Of a DNA stretch of 64,000 nt, positions 1 through 12,299 are shown one piece after another. Origin of the DNA: Azadirachta indica (lineage: Eukaryota > Streptophyta > Magnoliopsida > Sapindales > Meliaceae); contig CM040448.1 of assembly GCA_022749755.1 (NCBI GenBank), positions 8,678,481 through 8,742,480 of the forward strand, given 5' to 3'. Position 1 is the stretch's first letter. Every line of letters begins with the position of its first letter. Under the pieces are notes generated by a model. That model made no database searches and was not told the DNA's origin. It saw only the letters and a program-made list of their open reading frames with translations. The position numbers and the translations under genes were made by a program.

Positions 1-153
1 AGGTTTACTCAAGTTATAGAACGTGATTGTAATGGTGTTTGTGATTGTAATAGACTACTTACCAAAGGAGGAAACAAGTACTTTGTGACTTTTATTGATG
101 ATTGTTCAAAGTATTCTTATGTATTTTTAATAAATTTGAACTATACAAAAATG
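1..153 (+). mobile_element. Ty1/copia integrase fragment
   Basis: Frame 1 encodes the start of a copia integrase core: a CD-x-NRLL-x-KGGNKYFVTFIDD-like stretch, including the conserved phrase FVTFIDDCSKYSYVF. The frame stops at about 153. The same region occurs at 12400-12530 in the larger copia relic, where it is more decayed. The fragment is cut by the window edge on the left and runs directly into LTR-like sequence on the right, so RT and RNase H are missing here. It is a dead fragment. Confidence 0.8.
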
Positions 154-1300
154 AGGTAGATTAAAGAAAAGGACAAAGTTTTTAGGAGTTATAAAAATCT
201 TTTTAAATTTTAAATTTGCTTTTAATTCTTGTTTTAATGCCAAAGAAAAAACACTATTATGTAAAGCATGTAATCTCTTTTCCAAAATACACTTGACTAT
301 CTATTTTACTCTCTAAGACTGTATACACCATTTTCTTACAACTACGACTCTTAAACACTTGACATTTTTCTTCTTGGTGATTGTGCTCATTCAAGGAGAA
401 TGCTTGCTGGGTAGGGTTTTATCTTGGAGTCAAAGAGATCTATCAACACCTGCACAAAGAAATGACTTCTTGACTTTAAGATAGCACAATGCGTGACCTC
501 CTTTCAAAGGCCAAGTTTTTCTAAATTACTTCCTTATCTTAAATTATAATTATATTATTATTTACTAACACTTAATATCCTTCTAGATCAGTACAGAGTA
601 AATTGTTAATTTAATATCATATCTTTAATAGTGTCAAATAAAGACAATTCAAAGGGTTGTACAAATATTAACAATATGAGCATAACCATTGGAAGAGCAA
701 TTTCAATGGCCAATCTCAAGGCTAAATGTAAATGTGGTGTTAAAGTGTAATTTAGACTAGGCATATCATTTGGAAAAAGTAGCAACAGTAATCCATTGTT
801 AAAAACCTCAACAACTTGTCTTGCTAATGACCTTTCTTGTAATCTGAGTTAGCACATTAGAACCCAACAATCAATAAACATTCGATTTCTTACTTGTTAA
901 AATTCATCTTCAATCTCTCATCAGCTATACTAAGAATCTTTCTGTCTCTATAAAGATCCTAAACTACTACTTCAAGCTTAGATAAGACAACTCATATTTC
1001 TTATGTTTTATGTTTCCACTAGCAATTTCCAGGATTACAATTCTAAAGATGTAACTATTGCCTTCACAATAAAAATAATAGTTGAGGCTCATCGATCGTC
1101 TTAAGGTATATCAATTGTCTTTTTTAAACTCTTAACTATATTTATTGTTTCCTTACCCTCTTAAGAAGTATATGTGAATTTTCCACTTGAGTTTTTAAAG
1201 AAAAAATATATTTTTGTGTTTCTTTTAAACAAGCAAAACAATTACGTGGTTTAATTCTAAAAAGCGCAACCTATTCTCTTTACTTCATAGATTCCAATTA

Positions 1301-2057
1301 GGGTAATAACATTTTAGTTCCTTAACTTTGGTAAAATATCAAATTAGAACATACTTTAACAAATTTTAACATTTTCATCTCTATTGTCCAAATTATTCAT
1401 AAAAAAGTTATACTACTACTTTTTTGCCCTTATTAAAATAGTTCCATCCAAAATATCCCAATCAACCTCTTTTAAAACCGTAATAACCCGAGCCTACCCA
1501 TAACTCCAACCATTTCAAATCCTCGTAATCTTACGTCGTTGCATCACCACCCTCGTTTGTTACACCACCTCCAACACCACTATCTTACTTCTAGCTTTAC
1601 CTTCCATTTTCCATGTCTTCATTGCCTTTGCCCACTAAACCATCATCTCCTTCAACTTTGAACCCCTCTTCAAAGGTCACACCTTGTTCACCACTTTACC
1701 TCTCTTCATTCTACCTTTATTTCCTTCCTCTTTCTCTTATGATTTATGAACTTTTTCTTCTCAATAGTTTTACTTTTCTTGTCACTGAATTTTGCAAATG
1801 GGAGAAGAAAAAGAAATGAAATGATTTGTAACAAAAAGGAGCTCTTCTCGTTAATTCTTACAAGAAGAGAGGATCCAACTTATCTTAAAAGTAAAACTTT
1901 GCCTTTTTGGAGAAGATGAAGGAAAATAAAGCTTGGTTTTTAATTTTGCCGCTGGTTTCTAACTCCTTCATAATAGCAGGGTTGAATTTTAAAATCTGTT
2001 AAAATATGTTCTGATTTGTTATTTTGCTAAAGTTCCAAGACTAAAATGTTATTATCT
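1301..2057. mobile_element. Non-autonomous DNA transposon with ~70-bp inverted termini (MULE-like)
   Basis: The first 70 bases (from GGGTAATAACATTTTAG) match the reverse complement of the last 70 (GAGATAATAACATTTTAG when read inwards), with roughly five in six bases identical. The paralogous stretch near 16370-16420 lacks the whole block, so it is an insertion into the left duplicate. Flanking bases resemble a decayed 8-9-bp target duplication (CCAATTAG / CAAATTTG), which with long TIRs suggests a Mutator-type element. The interior is pyrimidine-rich on the plus strand; its 68-codon open frame has no recognisable protein. Confidence 0.75.
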
Positions 2058-2818
2058 CAAATTTGTTTCTTAATAAGACTATTCAACAAATTCCATGTTC
2101 ATTTTTAAAAAATAAAAAAGTGGAAAAAGTTCATCAAAAATTAATACTGAACAGTCATAAAATTTAGGGGCTTTTTTTTTTTTTGGTTTTTTTAACTTCA
2201 TAACAATTTTGGTACACTTTTTTTTTATTGAATAATAGGTCAAATTCTTTAACATTTTAACTGAATAATAAAAACAGGTCAAATTCATAATTTAGATTAA
2301 TTCATAATTCAATAATAAAAAAGCATTACCTTAAAATGATAATCAAACATTTTTTCGGCTTTAAAACAATACTATCTTACATATGACACGGGCAATCAAG
2401 AAGGCTTTGTATAAATTCTTAAATTTAAGCATCTAAGTCCACACATCATTAAAAGTTGAAGCATCTTCCACAAGGCCAAGCCAATTGTTTCAATTTTTCT
2501 TAGTTGCAAACAGAGTAAATATTACACAATACTTATTGCATCAAGCAAGAGTTTCTGTTCCAAAAACAATAAATAATGACCGAAAGAAAAAAAAAAGTTA
2601 ACTATAAATAATTTTGAATATGATAGGACTCTAATCACTATAATTTACACACTAAACTGACAAAATTCTCCCTAATTTCTAAAGAACACAATATCCATTA
2701 CTGCATAGTGGGCATTTGTAGTCAATTTAGAAGCCAATCTTGAGATATTGGTTACGTTGTCAAACTTAATGAATTCATTCATTGTGTCATCAGAAAAGAG
2801 ATCAAGGTCAATTTTGAG

Positions 2819-2964
2819 TCACCTCCAAATTGTCTCATTTGCATTTGTGAAAATCGCATTGTGTTGTTCTATTAGGCATTGAACAACCTCAATGGCACCA
2901 AAGTCCATTAGGATACCATCATCCAAAGGAATGGCCGAGGGGACATCCAAATCTTCACTCTCTT
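2819..2964 (-). pseudogene. Duplicated last exon of the RhoGAP gene
   Basis: This 146-base block has exactly the length of the last exon of the intact gene (17212-17357). It still reads EESEDLD...PLDDG...MDFGAIEVVQCLIEQHNAI and ends ETIWR-stop, preceded by a plausible acceptor (TGTAG). A few substitutions distinguish it (for example V for A, I for V). No other RhoGAP exon lies nearby: sequence similarity stops about 70 bases upstream of the exon. It is a gene fragment carried by the segmental duplication, probably with no function. Confidence 0.85.
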
Positions 2965-3033
2965 CTACACCATCAGAGAAAACAGAATACAAGGGTTTTT
3001 TTATTTCATATAATAAGTATTTTTAGCCACCAC

Positions 3034-4629
3034 TGTAATTTTTTCTGTAAAGAAAAAACAAGTTTTAACAATCTTTGTAAGGTAAAATGCTAAAATATAA
3101 TTTTTATATTTGGAATTGTCTAAATAATCTAATTGCCCAATAAAATAATAACAAAAATTAAAAGTAATATAATGAAAAGGGCAAAATACTAAGCACTAGT
3201 TAGTATTTAATTATTTTTAAAAAATGTAGTAAATGTCTGACCGATTGTCTCTTTTCACATATGCTTATTATAAATTTCAACAATTTGGCATGTTATTTCC
3301 TCTTAATTATTCTTTTTTTAATTTTATTTTAATGTGTAACCAATAGATGGCTTTTCTAAATAGAATTTCAACATTCGAATTTCAAACATCACGTAGAACA
3401 ACTGACGCAAACTGGAGGGCCCACTGGGCCAATGATTTTATGCCCAAGCCCACATCAAGTTGGTGATGGATCTAGTTAAATCATTGGCCCAAATTTGATT
3501 GGTTTTTACGATTTGAATTGAACTTTTTTAATAATTATGAAATTAATGTAAAATATTAATATTTTTTTTTATCGTTGAAATGAAGAATAGCATGATTCCA
3601 ATAGCATGGGGCATTTGATATATCATATTAGATAGGTAAGGTGGTCATCATTTTAGATACATTTCAGTTAAAGAAATTCTTGAAAGTGATTTTTCCATAA
3701 AACAATTTCATAGGAAGCACTTTAAAATAGTTCCATTTTAATATCGTTTTTCAGCCTTTTCCTTATCTTCTAGCCACCAATTTTATCCATTAATTATTAA
3801 TCTTCTCACCAGGTCAAAGAAGAGAAAAACTTAACAAGCGCATAGCAGTTATTGAAATTTAATAAAACTATAATTGATTATGTTTAACAACAAGCAATAC
3901 ATTTTAGCGAATATGACCAAAAAAAATTATTTAAAATAATGGAAAATAGAATAAAAATATTCTAATAGACTAATTTAACTTTGTTAAAAATAGCAATTTG
4001 GCTCAAAGAACAGAATTCAACTTTCCTAATTATCAATTATTAATTTATAATATAGAAACAAATTGCTCAGTGAAGTCAATAACTCTTTCTTTGAATACAG
4101 TAATTACCCTTAGCTCTCTTTACTCTAGAGTTGAGAGCAAGGAATTTGTTAAATATAATTTTTTTAGAAATATAATTATAATTTTTTATTATTGCATATT
4201 TTAAAAGACTAATAGTTATTTAAGAAAATTACATAATAAATTAATACTTTTTAAGAATAATAATATTAGACTAAATTATTATTATTTAAAAATTAAAATA
4301 TTAATATATAGTGCGTGTAAAATTTAAATATTAACATGAAAAATAATATTAGACTTTTTGAAAATTATTTCTACAATTTCAAATGTGTCACCTTTGCCAC
4401 AAACTTTTAAGTTTGTTTTGACACTTTTTGAAAAGAAAAAATGAAGAAAAATAATATAGAAGAGTACTAGGAAGAAATGAATACTAATTTTTTTGACTTT
4501 TCTAATTTATTATTAAAGTCAAAGTACATAAATACCCTGAGAAACTAACAGATACCTCTAACTAGAGTAGCGTTAGGTGATAATAAGGTATTAGGCCTAA
4601 ATAAGGGGAGTTATTGGACATTCGCCCTT
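3034..4629. other. AT-rich intergenic stretch, no gene seen
   Basis: There are no coding frames with recognisable motifs, only scattered stops and AT-rich sequence. A GC-richer patch at 3405-3490 contains GGGCCCACTGGGCC and repeated GCCCA motifs, but nothing identifies it. The block separates the duplicated RhoGAP fragment from the next copia fragment. Confidence 0.5.
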
Positions 4630-6120
4630 AATGAAATTTGGATACTTTGATTGTACTCTAATTTCTATGCCTTAGGATCTTAATATGAAATTGAAGAAAA
4701 ATCAAGACAAACCTGGGTCTTAATTGAGGTATTGTCAAATAATAGGATCTTTATTATATATAGCAAATAAAATTAGACTTGATATATCATACGTTGTTAG
4801 AAGATCTAGTAGATATATTTACAATCCAAGTAATGAACATTATAGTACTTTAGAAAGGATATTCAAATATCTTATAGGTTCAATTGATTATTTATTATAT
4901 TATTGAGGTCATTCTAATGTGATTGAAGGGTATCGTGATGCAAATTAGATAACTAATGTCATAGATATAAAGTCTATTACTGGTTACACATTTCTTCTAG
5001 AAGGAACTGTTGTTTCATGAGAATATAAGAAAAAAGACCATAATCTCGAGAAGCATTATGGAATATGAGCTTGTAGCTTTAGAGAAGCTGAATGGATCAA
5101 GAATCCTTTATTTGAAATACTTATTGTAGATAAAAGCTTGTCTTTTATTCTAATACATTGTGATTTTCAAACTATTATAAATTTGGTAAAACAGTCTCAT
5201 ACGAAAAAAAAATGAATAAACATACTAAAATGAAATATAAGTAGGTGAAAAACCTCATTGAAAATATTGTTATTACCTTAAATTTTGTAAAATCATAGTT
5301 GAATATAGGTGATCAATTAATAAAAGGGCTTTCAAGGAAAGCCATCTTAGAATTATCGAGGGCAATGGGCTTAAGCTCACAAGGGAAGTCATCCAGGGAG
5401 GTAACCCAACCTATATGATTAAAGACCTTATGAAGGAGTTTCAATAGGTAGGAAAAATCCATATAGTATGATTTTGTAGCATTAATCTTATGAATATAAC
5501 CTAGAGGAGATATGCCTCTACTCATCCTTATAACAAAGTGCTGGTTTGTAATAGAGGAATGCCCATTACCCCCATACTTTTTAAGGCAATACCTATTACC
5601 TCCTTATATTTTTTCTAATACCCTATCATCACCTAAATGTTTTTTTTCTTTCGATTTTACCCTTCAATTCAATTGATTTATAAAATGGTAAAATCGAAAA
5701 TATTTAAAGTATTAAAGGGTAAAATCAAAATTCAAGGGGGTAATGGGATATTAAAGAAAATATTGGGGGGTAATAGGATATTAACTTAAAAAATAAGGGA
5801 GTAATGTGCATTCTCCCTTTGTAATATTAAAGAAAGGTATTCACCCTGAATGAATCCAAGATGAGCATGCTCTTGCAAGATATAGGTCACATATACCTTT
5901 AGAAGATTCACCTAAGTAAGAGTTACTATAAGGCGGCAACTGTGGGAATTAAGCTGTTCTTTAAAAACTCTCATGAGAATCAAGATGTGAGCGCATGGCC
6001 ATTAATAACATGTGATAATTGAAGTTTGGTCAAAGAAATTGAGTTCAGGACATAATTCACTCTAATACTTCAAATGAATATTATTAACACTAAGTGTAAG
6101 TTCAAGCTCAAAAGGCACTT
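4630..6120 (+). mobile_element. Ty1/copia 3' fragment: RNase H region and downstream non-coding part
   Basis: From about 4630 the sequence follows 13980-15180 closely. The frame at 4724-4906 shows the start of the copia RNase H region (CQIIGSLLYIANKIRLDISY...SRYIYNPSNEH...LERIFKYLIGSIDYLLYY). Later pieces of RNase H (VIEGYRDAN, ITGYTFLL) are interrupted by stops. After 5290 comes the non-coding 3' region, recognised only by its match to the second copy; it holds the 264-bp MITE at 5554-5817. Similarity ends near 6120, before any LTR. Confidence 0.8.
5554..5817. mobile_element. 264-bp MITE, copy 1, with perfect 9-bp target duplication
   Basis: The element runs from GAGGAATGCCCATTACC to its inverted counterpart ending GCATTCTCCC and is nearly palindromic over at least 90 bases each side. 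It is flanked by the 9-bp duplication TTTGTAATA at 5545-5553 and 5818-5826. The paralogous site at about 14890 has the sequence without the element. A second copy of exactly the same length lies at 45319-45582. The 9-bp duplication points to the Mutator superfamily. Confidence 0.93.
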
Positions 6121-6597
6121 AATGGCACTTTCTTAAATATTGACAAAATAAGCCTTTTAAAGAATTTTATTTTCACTAAACTTTTAGATTGTTTTAGTTT
6201 GTTCAAATTTAAAAAGTTTAAAATATTTTTATATATTTAAAATAAAAATGGTAATTATTTTTCTTTTAAGAATTTTGGTTTAATTAAAATTCGTATTAAT
6301 TTTGTAAGAATTTAAGTTAAACTACAATTTCTAGTTTTTATTAAAATTATAATGTTAATTTATTTATTTTTTGTATTGTCATTATTTCTCCTTCATAAAT
6401 TCCCTAAACATCTTTTATTTTAATAAAATTAAAATTGTTTGTCATGATAAGAATAAGTTCTGAGAATAACTTTTTGTTCTATATATTTTTCTTAAATAAT
6501 ATTCTATTTAAACATAATTTCTAGTTAATTTCTTAATAAATTATTTGTCATTATATGCACTTATTACATTCATTACTTTTAGAATTCTTTAATAAAA
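6121..6597. other. AT-rich filler between two copia fragments
   Basis: About 480 bases, very AT-rich, with no recognisable LTR ends, primer-binding site or coding frame. It takes the place of the region after 15180, where the other copia copy continues to its LTR. Confidence 0.4.
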
Positions 6598-7211
6598 TGA
6601 ATAAATCCAAGAAAGCAAACATTGTCAAGCCAAGAAAATTAAGTGGACAAAATTTTATAAGAGAGTAAAAGGATCTAGTTTATGTGCTAAAGGACAAAGA
6701 GGTTTCTAGTGAATCCATTATTAGGTATAATTCTAATCCTTTAAGTGTGAGGTTTACTTAATTATGAGAATAATAAATGGTGGTTAGATTCAGGTGCGAA
6801 TGTACTTATTTGTTTTGATCAAGGGTTTTTTAAAAATTATCAAAACTTGAATGGCGGAAGTGTAACTTTAGGCAATAATTCCATCGCACAAGCACTTAGA
6901 TTTAGAGACATTAATTTGAAAATGACCTTTGAAAAAATATGAGTTCTCAAAAGAGTGAGGCACCTAGTTGGAATGAGAAATAATCTCATTAGTGAGATCT
7001 TTTTGGTTTAATAAGGATATAAAATTGCACTTACATCTAATAGGGTAGCTAGTTATCTCCAAAAATAATGTATTTGTGGGTAAAGGTTTTGTTTGTAATC
7101 ATTTATTTAAATTGAATAATGTTTCAAATTTCAATAAAATTTTTGAAGTTTTTAACATTGAATTGTCTAATGTTTGACATAGGAGGCTTTGGTGACGTAA
7201 AGTTGAAAAAT
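6598..7211 (+). mobile_element. Ty1/copia gag end, protease and start of the GAG-pre-integrase region
   Basis: Interrupted frames read MNKSKKANIVK..., then a protease-like WWLDSGANVLICFDQGFF with the catalytic D-S-G-A motif (about 6780-6830). This is followed by GNNSIAQ...DINLKMTF and RHLVGMRNNLISE, the linker that precedes integrase in copia polyproteins. Frameshifts and stops show that it is dead. The reading continues on the far side of the MULE at 12300 (LGLLPEAQIYFK, then a CIQAKK-like stretch), so 6598-7211 and 12300-15250 are two halves of one element split by the MULE. Confidence 0.85.
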
Positions 7212-7220
7212 CTTAAAAAA
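7212..7220. repeat. Target-site duplication of the MULE, left
   Basis: CTTAAAAAA here and CTTAAAAGA at 12289-12297 flank the MULE. Eight of nine bases agree, which fits the 9-bp duplications made by Mutator-type transposases. Confidence 0.75.
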
Positions 7221-7849
7221 AGCACTATTATCAAATTCCTCCCCTGATATATTTTATAGTATCAATTCGATGGAAAGAATCACCACTGTATCATTTCCTC
7301 CCCTACCATTAGAATGACCCATTAATTGACCGTTATATTAAAGGGTAAAAAGGTGAACGTCTCATGATGTGATAGCTACTTTACTATCTAAACAAAAACA
7401 ACTACCTTAGCACGTATGTCAGAAGAAAACACAACTATCTCGTGCCAAAACAATGAAACCCAAATCTTTATTGCCTATTTCTTGCCAAAATCTCTTCAAA
7501 ACCTACTAATAATCCTAAAAATCTAGCTTCAAATTGTGTTAATCTTGGAAAATGGATGTTGGAAGTGAGTTTATGAGGGAAACTTTTGTGCCACTTTGTT
7601 GTATCGTCAGACATATATATGAAGTAGGTGGAAACTTATATCGATTTTCTTCATTTCTTCATTTGGTGTCTATATTTTGCAAATGAAGGAAGTTAATTTA
7701 GGAGAAATCAATATCATTATTTACATACACCAATAAATCACGATGGCCATCGAGTATGTACAAATTTGGCCTTTTCTTGAATGCTTGGTTGAGTTAATAT
7801 AAAAATAGAACTAAGTTGGTATGTCATGTAATATATGGTTTGCTACAAC

Positions 7850-9055
7850 TTAAAGGTTGTAACTCCTAAGTATAGGTTGTCTCAAGTAATAAAGTTTGGA
7901 AGTCTGAGTGTCGGTCCACAGGGAATATGTTATATTAAGTTTACAAGTCCAAAGGTTTAAATATTACAAATCTGAATATTCCAATGGAGTGAATTTGCTT
8001 ATTGTCAAATTTAAATTCTATATTATTATATATTAGGGCATTAGGGATCCATTTTAATGATTTGTATAGAACTTATTCTTGATCTTTTTTTTTTTAAAGA
8101 AAAATAAAATTAAGAACCAAAAGAATTGATCTTAATTGGATGATGAAAACAAAACATTTAAGCACAAAGAAATCAAAAGACTTACCTTTTAGTTGATGGT
8201 GAAAAACTATAAGTTGCCTTACTCTTGATATGTAGAAAATATCCAAGCATTCAATGTACCATTTGTTAACAATGAATCAAGGTTTCTAACAATTCAAAAT
8301 CACTTGCAAAATATAGTACTCAATCAATAAAAAGATTAACAATGAAGAACAAAACAAAGGATCAAAGAACAAAACTATAAAATCATCAAAAGTTCACCCT
8401 TAGCCCTAATTACGAAATTAGAAATACATCATTCAAATTCAAATTACAACAATAAAATAGAAATGGAAAAACAAAAACTGATCCCCCTCCTCACTTCTAC
8501 GTCTTCCTTTATATAGGTAAAACAAAAGACATTCCACATGTGTGAACATAATTTGGTCAATTTCCAATTAATCACGCTTTACCAACTTCCAACATATCTT
8601 TGACCATGAAAACCACCGAATTTTGTAAAGCATCCTTCTTCAAAGTTGTAGGTGGATGATTCATCTTTCTAATGGTCTATATCTCGCTCTTATTTCTATT
8701 TTAGACCATGAGTTGTGTTGAAAATAGGTAGATATGTTCAAGTCACATTTCTCCACCGCCCTTCTAGAATGATAGCTCTTTTTGGTAACCGATCAGTTGA
8801 AATTTGAGAAAGTACAAAACATAAACAATTTAGATCCCTTTCTCAGCTTTCTAGATCATCCAATCATGTAATTTTTCGTTACATATTTAGGGAGATACGG
8901 CCCAAATACGGAAGCATGTTGGGTTGGTTCAAAGATGCGCTTGAGTTCTGTTGAAGCCCAATTTCGTCCTATTAATTGCTCGAACTGGTCCAACCTTTGG
9001 CTTACAAAGTTGTGAAATGATGATTTTATGTTTGTCTAGTCTAAGAATCGTATCA
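7850..9055. repeat. Possible nested repeat inside the MULE
   Basis: The region between the left MULE end and the transposase holds about 1.2 kb without coding potential. It includes a GTCGGTCCACAGGGAA motif at about 7910 and lysine/asparagine-rich junk frames. Such 'ccacaggga' motifs occur in common plant repeats, so a nested non-coding element is plausible, but no ends or target duplication could be fixed. Confidence 0.3.
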
Positions 9056-9589
9056 ATTGATAATTTGGATTGAAAGATACGCTCATTATACGAAACCTGC
9101 GCAAAACCAACTATTTAGTCCAATTCATGTTTTACAATTCAATATAAAGGAATATTCTTCATTATTGGGGAATGGAAGGACATTATTAAGTGTAAATCAT
9201 AATATTTCTCTTGATAAACCTACACTTTTAAACATTCATCGTAGTTTCTATTTTTCCTTAATGTGATGATTTATTTTAATAACAAAGTCTTGGTGTTAGT
9301 TGGTTTTCATGAATGGTTGGTCTCTAAAATGCTTTATTTACATTAACAAAGATCTGGTTTGTCTTATAGTTGGTGCATTGCCTAGGTCCTTACAATGGTA
9401 GTAAATTTGTATTTAAAAATACAGGTATCAGCAAAAAAAAGGGATTTGCAATGAGAGAAGACAAATCATCCATAATCGATGGCCTACTTGAAATTAAAAC
9501 CCATCACAGATGCTTCCTATTAACTCTATTTTGAGTCAGCTTAAAAATTTACAATTCTTTCATGGGTAAAGTTTTGATTTAACTCAATG

Positions 9590-11230
9590 GAAGCTTAGAG
9601 ACAGTAATCCAACATTCAAGAGATTTTTTATGACCCTTTGACTCACAAAGGCAAGGGTTCTTTAATGAGTGTAGGCCTTTCATTAGACTTGATAGTTGCC
9701 ATATTATAAGGACATATAAGGGAGTTCTTTTGATTGTTGTAACTATAGATAACAATTATAGAGTGTACCCACTAGCTGTTATAGTTATGGAAAATAAAAA
9801 TCAGTATTCTTGGGATTATTTTTTAGAAAAATTATATGAGCAAGTTTGTGTTAATAAAGGAGGAAACCTGTGTTTTATGATAGACAGACAAAAGGGAGTT
9901 TTGATGGCATATTTATGCCAATCTCAAAGTTAAATTCCCTAGTGCAATCTTGAAGAACATATTTTGGGCAGCAACAAAAAGTGGCAGTAATGAAAGTGCA
10001 TAAGTTACCTGGACAAGATTAAAAATATCAGTGAGGCAGCCCACAATAGCTCACTGAGATTCCTTTTGCTCATTGGTGTAAGCACTAATTCTCCACTAGA
10101 ACAAAAATAGTTCATGTGACTAACAACATGATCAAGACTTTTTAATGCATGGATCAATCCACTGATAGGATTACTTATGCACAAAATGTTGAAAGAGAAA
10201 TAATAAATACTATTAAGCTTATTCATGACAAGTTAGATTACACCTTGGCTATTATTTTTGTTTCTATTTCTGGTGACAATGTCTTTGGTTCTATTTCTTT
10301 TACTACCCAAACATTTTTTTGGTCTTTCTCTCTTTTTTTTTTCCTATTCCTTCTATTTTTGGTGATGTTTTTTTTTTTTTTTTCTTTTGTTTCTTTTGCT
10401 ACCAAGAAATTTTTCTAGTGCTTTAGTTAATTTTTGTTTTTTATCCTTTCGTTTCTGGTAATAGTGTTCTTGGTCTTGTTGCTTTTCTTACTTATAACAA
10501 TTTCTAGTTATTCTGTTTTTGTTTTTGCCACTTCTTTTTCTAGTGATGTTGTTTGTGTTTATGTCTATATTGTTGTTAATATATAAATTTCTATTATTGT
10601 TGTGTGCACCTAAAACTATCTGTGCCTTATGATTAGTAGCGAAGTATATTTTGTTGTTTCCACTAATGGGTTTGTTATTGTGAATGTAGGTTTGAATCAA
10701 CAAAGAAGTGAGATGGCAACTCGTCCGCAATTGTGAAGAAAAGAATAGTAAAGCTTAAAGAGAAAACAAGGGAGATGAAAGTGGTCTTTGGGGAGGGTGA
10801 ACTGTACGAAAATTTTCTTAAACAGTCAAGACAATAATATTGTAGATTTAAAAGCAAGAACCTGTGCTTATAGGGATTAACAAATTTTAGGGTTGCCCTG
10901 TGTTCATGCCATATGTTGTATTGACACCATAAGAGCCAATGTTAAACATTATGTGCATTACTTTCTAACGAAAAATTCTTATATGAGGGCATATTAGTAT
11001 TGAATGAATCCTATTTCATCTAAGAATAGGTAGCCACTCATGAATATGAAAGAATTAAAGCCTTCTAAGGCAAAGAAACAATTGGGAAAACCCAAAAAGA
11101 GTAGAATTAAGGAATTTGATGAAGATCAGAAAATGAAGAGATCATACTTGGTTAGGTGCACACTATATAGCCAATAGAGACATAACAGAAGGACTTATAA
11201 GGGGAAAACTGTAAAAAGGAATAACAAATT
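9590..11230 (+). pseudogene. MULE transposase relic (MuDR-type DDE domain plus SWIM zinc finger)
   Basis: A MULE transposase can be followed in pieces through several frames. CRPFIRLDSCHIIRTYKGVLL leads into VVTIDNNYRVYPLAVIVMEN...SWDYFLEKLYEQV...LCFMIDRQKG, the core with the conserved D-x-CH and S/IDRQKG catalytic blocks (about 9680-9900). Next come an FWAATKSGSNESA-like stretch and FNAWI (10130-10160). A SWIM finger remnant (GLPCVHAICCIDTIRANVKHYVHYFL, 10890-10970) and a degenerate zinc knuckle (RCTLYSQ..RHNRRTYK, 11155-11200) follow. A T-rich stretch at 10300-10600 interrupts the middle. In-frame stops and shifts make it non-functional. Confidence 0.85.
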
Positions 11231-12288
11231 TGTAAAAGTTCACTTTTATATTATAACCAATTCAAAATTTATTCACGTTTTCACTATATTTTCAATTGAT
11301 TCTTATAACTTCCCCATTACTCTTTATGCAGTTAGCAAAGAAACAACAAGCTGTTGGTTATTGCTCCTCAAACACTTAAGCATCAAGTCAATACAGCTAG
11401 TTATCTGGTCCATCTGATATTTTACTAATAACCTGAACATGATTATACATAATTTTGTAATGTAAACAAAATTAGCTTGGAAAATAGCTTCTTAAAGTTT
11501 TTCTCTCATTTTTACATAAATGCAACCCACATTAATTAGCCTTAAAGTATCACATGAAGTTTGTGTGTATTCTAGCTTATATTAGAACCAAGAACATGGA
11601 CCGACAGCTTTACATATAATTTTTTTGGATAATTTGAGATGATACCACATCTATTGTTAGTAAGTAATTGATGGTGCATTATTTTTTTATCTTAGTTACA
11701 GTTTATTTCATTTTGTGATGTATAAATCTTTTGGATTTGAAATGTTTCTCTATACTTGTATGATGTGATTTAACATGATTGATAATGATACTTTACTGGT
11801 TAACTTTGTTATTTTTTGATTTAGCAAAGTTAATATTTTATGTACACTTTCTATTGTTGGTTAATTAGGGAAGCTAGAATATATCTTTTGCGTATAATGT
11901 TGTTGCCTTTATTTTTAGTTAATGAATTGCTGGATTTTGTGCATGTTACTAGTGATTGTGTGTGTAGTGTTTTATTTGTTAAGTTGGATGCTATTTGATA
12001 TAATTTTTTGGATTAATAGAAGGAATGATGGTCAGAGTTAACATTGTAAATTTGATTTGGTTATCCAAACAAATAAGACAACAAACAACTTTATTAGGTC
12101 ACTTTTCAGTCCAAATATTGGTGTCAAAATCTTTTTATAATAAAAACTAAGTGATGGATGGTAATTGAGTAAATGTATTCTTTAAGGTTAGTTGCCTAAT
12201 AGTTTAGGGAAGAAAATGATACATTCGTAATTCTTTTCATCAAATTGATATTATCCCGAACCTTAGGGGAGGAATTTGATAATAACCC
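11231..12288. other. MULE 3' subterminal region
   Basis: About 1 kb of AT-rich non-coding sequence lies between the transposase relic and the right terminal inverted repeat (roughly 12190-12288). No further gene is visible. Confidence 0.5.
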
Positions 12289-12299
12289 CTTAAAAGAAT

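Larger units (their letters stand above)
178..3033 (+). repeat. Left copy of a 2-kb segmental duplication (other copy 15416-17426)
   Basis: From about 178 the sequence follows 15416-17426 collinearly: part of a copia LTR (178-560 against 15416-15800), a shared stretch starting with a GTCAAATAAAGAC motif, then flank, 3' UTR and last exon of the RhoGAP gene on the minus strand. Similarity ends at about 3033, inside the intron before that exon. Without the DNA element at 1301-2057 the left copy is about 2.1 kb, matching the 2.0 kb on the right. The right copy is joined to the whole gene, so the left copy is the derived one (inference). Confidence 0.85.
7221..12288 (+). mobile_element. Degenerate autonomous MULE (Mutator-like element)
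   Basis: The two ends are inverted copies over at least 90 bases: both read inwards as TATTATCAAATTCCTCCCCT and continue in parallel to a CACTGTATCATTTCCTCCCC-like stretch. A near-perfect 9-bp duplication flanks the block. Inside, 9600-11230 encodes a broken MULE transposase. The element sits in the middle of a copia polyprotein, so it inserted after that element. Numerous stops mean it can no longer supply transposase. A related terminal fragment lies at 39708-39905. Confidence 0.88.

Noticed and set aside
1613..1819. 68-codon frame starting MSSLPLPTKPSS
   Set aside because: Lies inside the non-autonomous DNA transposon; low-complexity S/P/L composition from a pyrimidine-rich stretch.
10149..10418. 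89-codon F-rich frame inside the MULE
   Set aside because: Caused by T-rich sequence interrupting the transposase relic; only its first part, in another frame, matches transposase.
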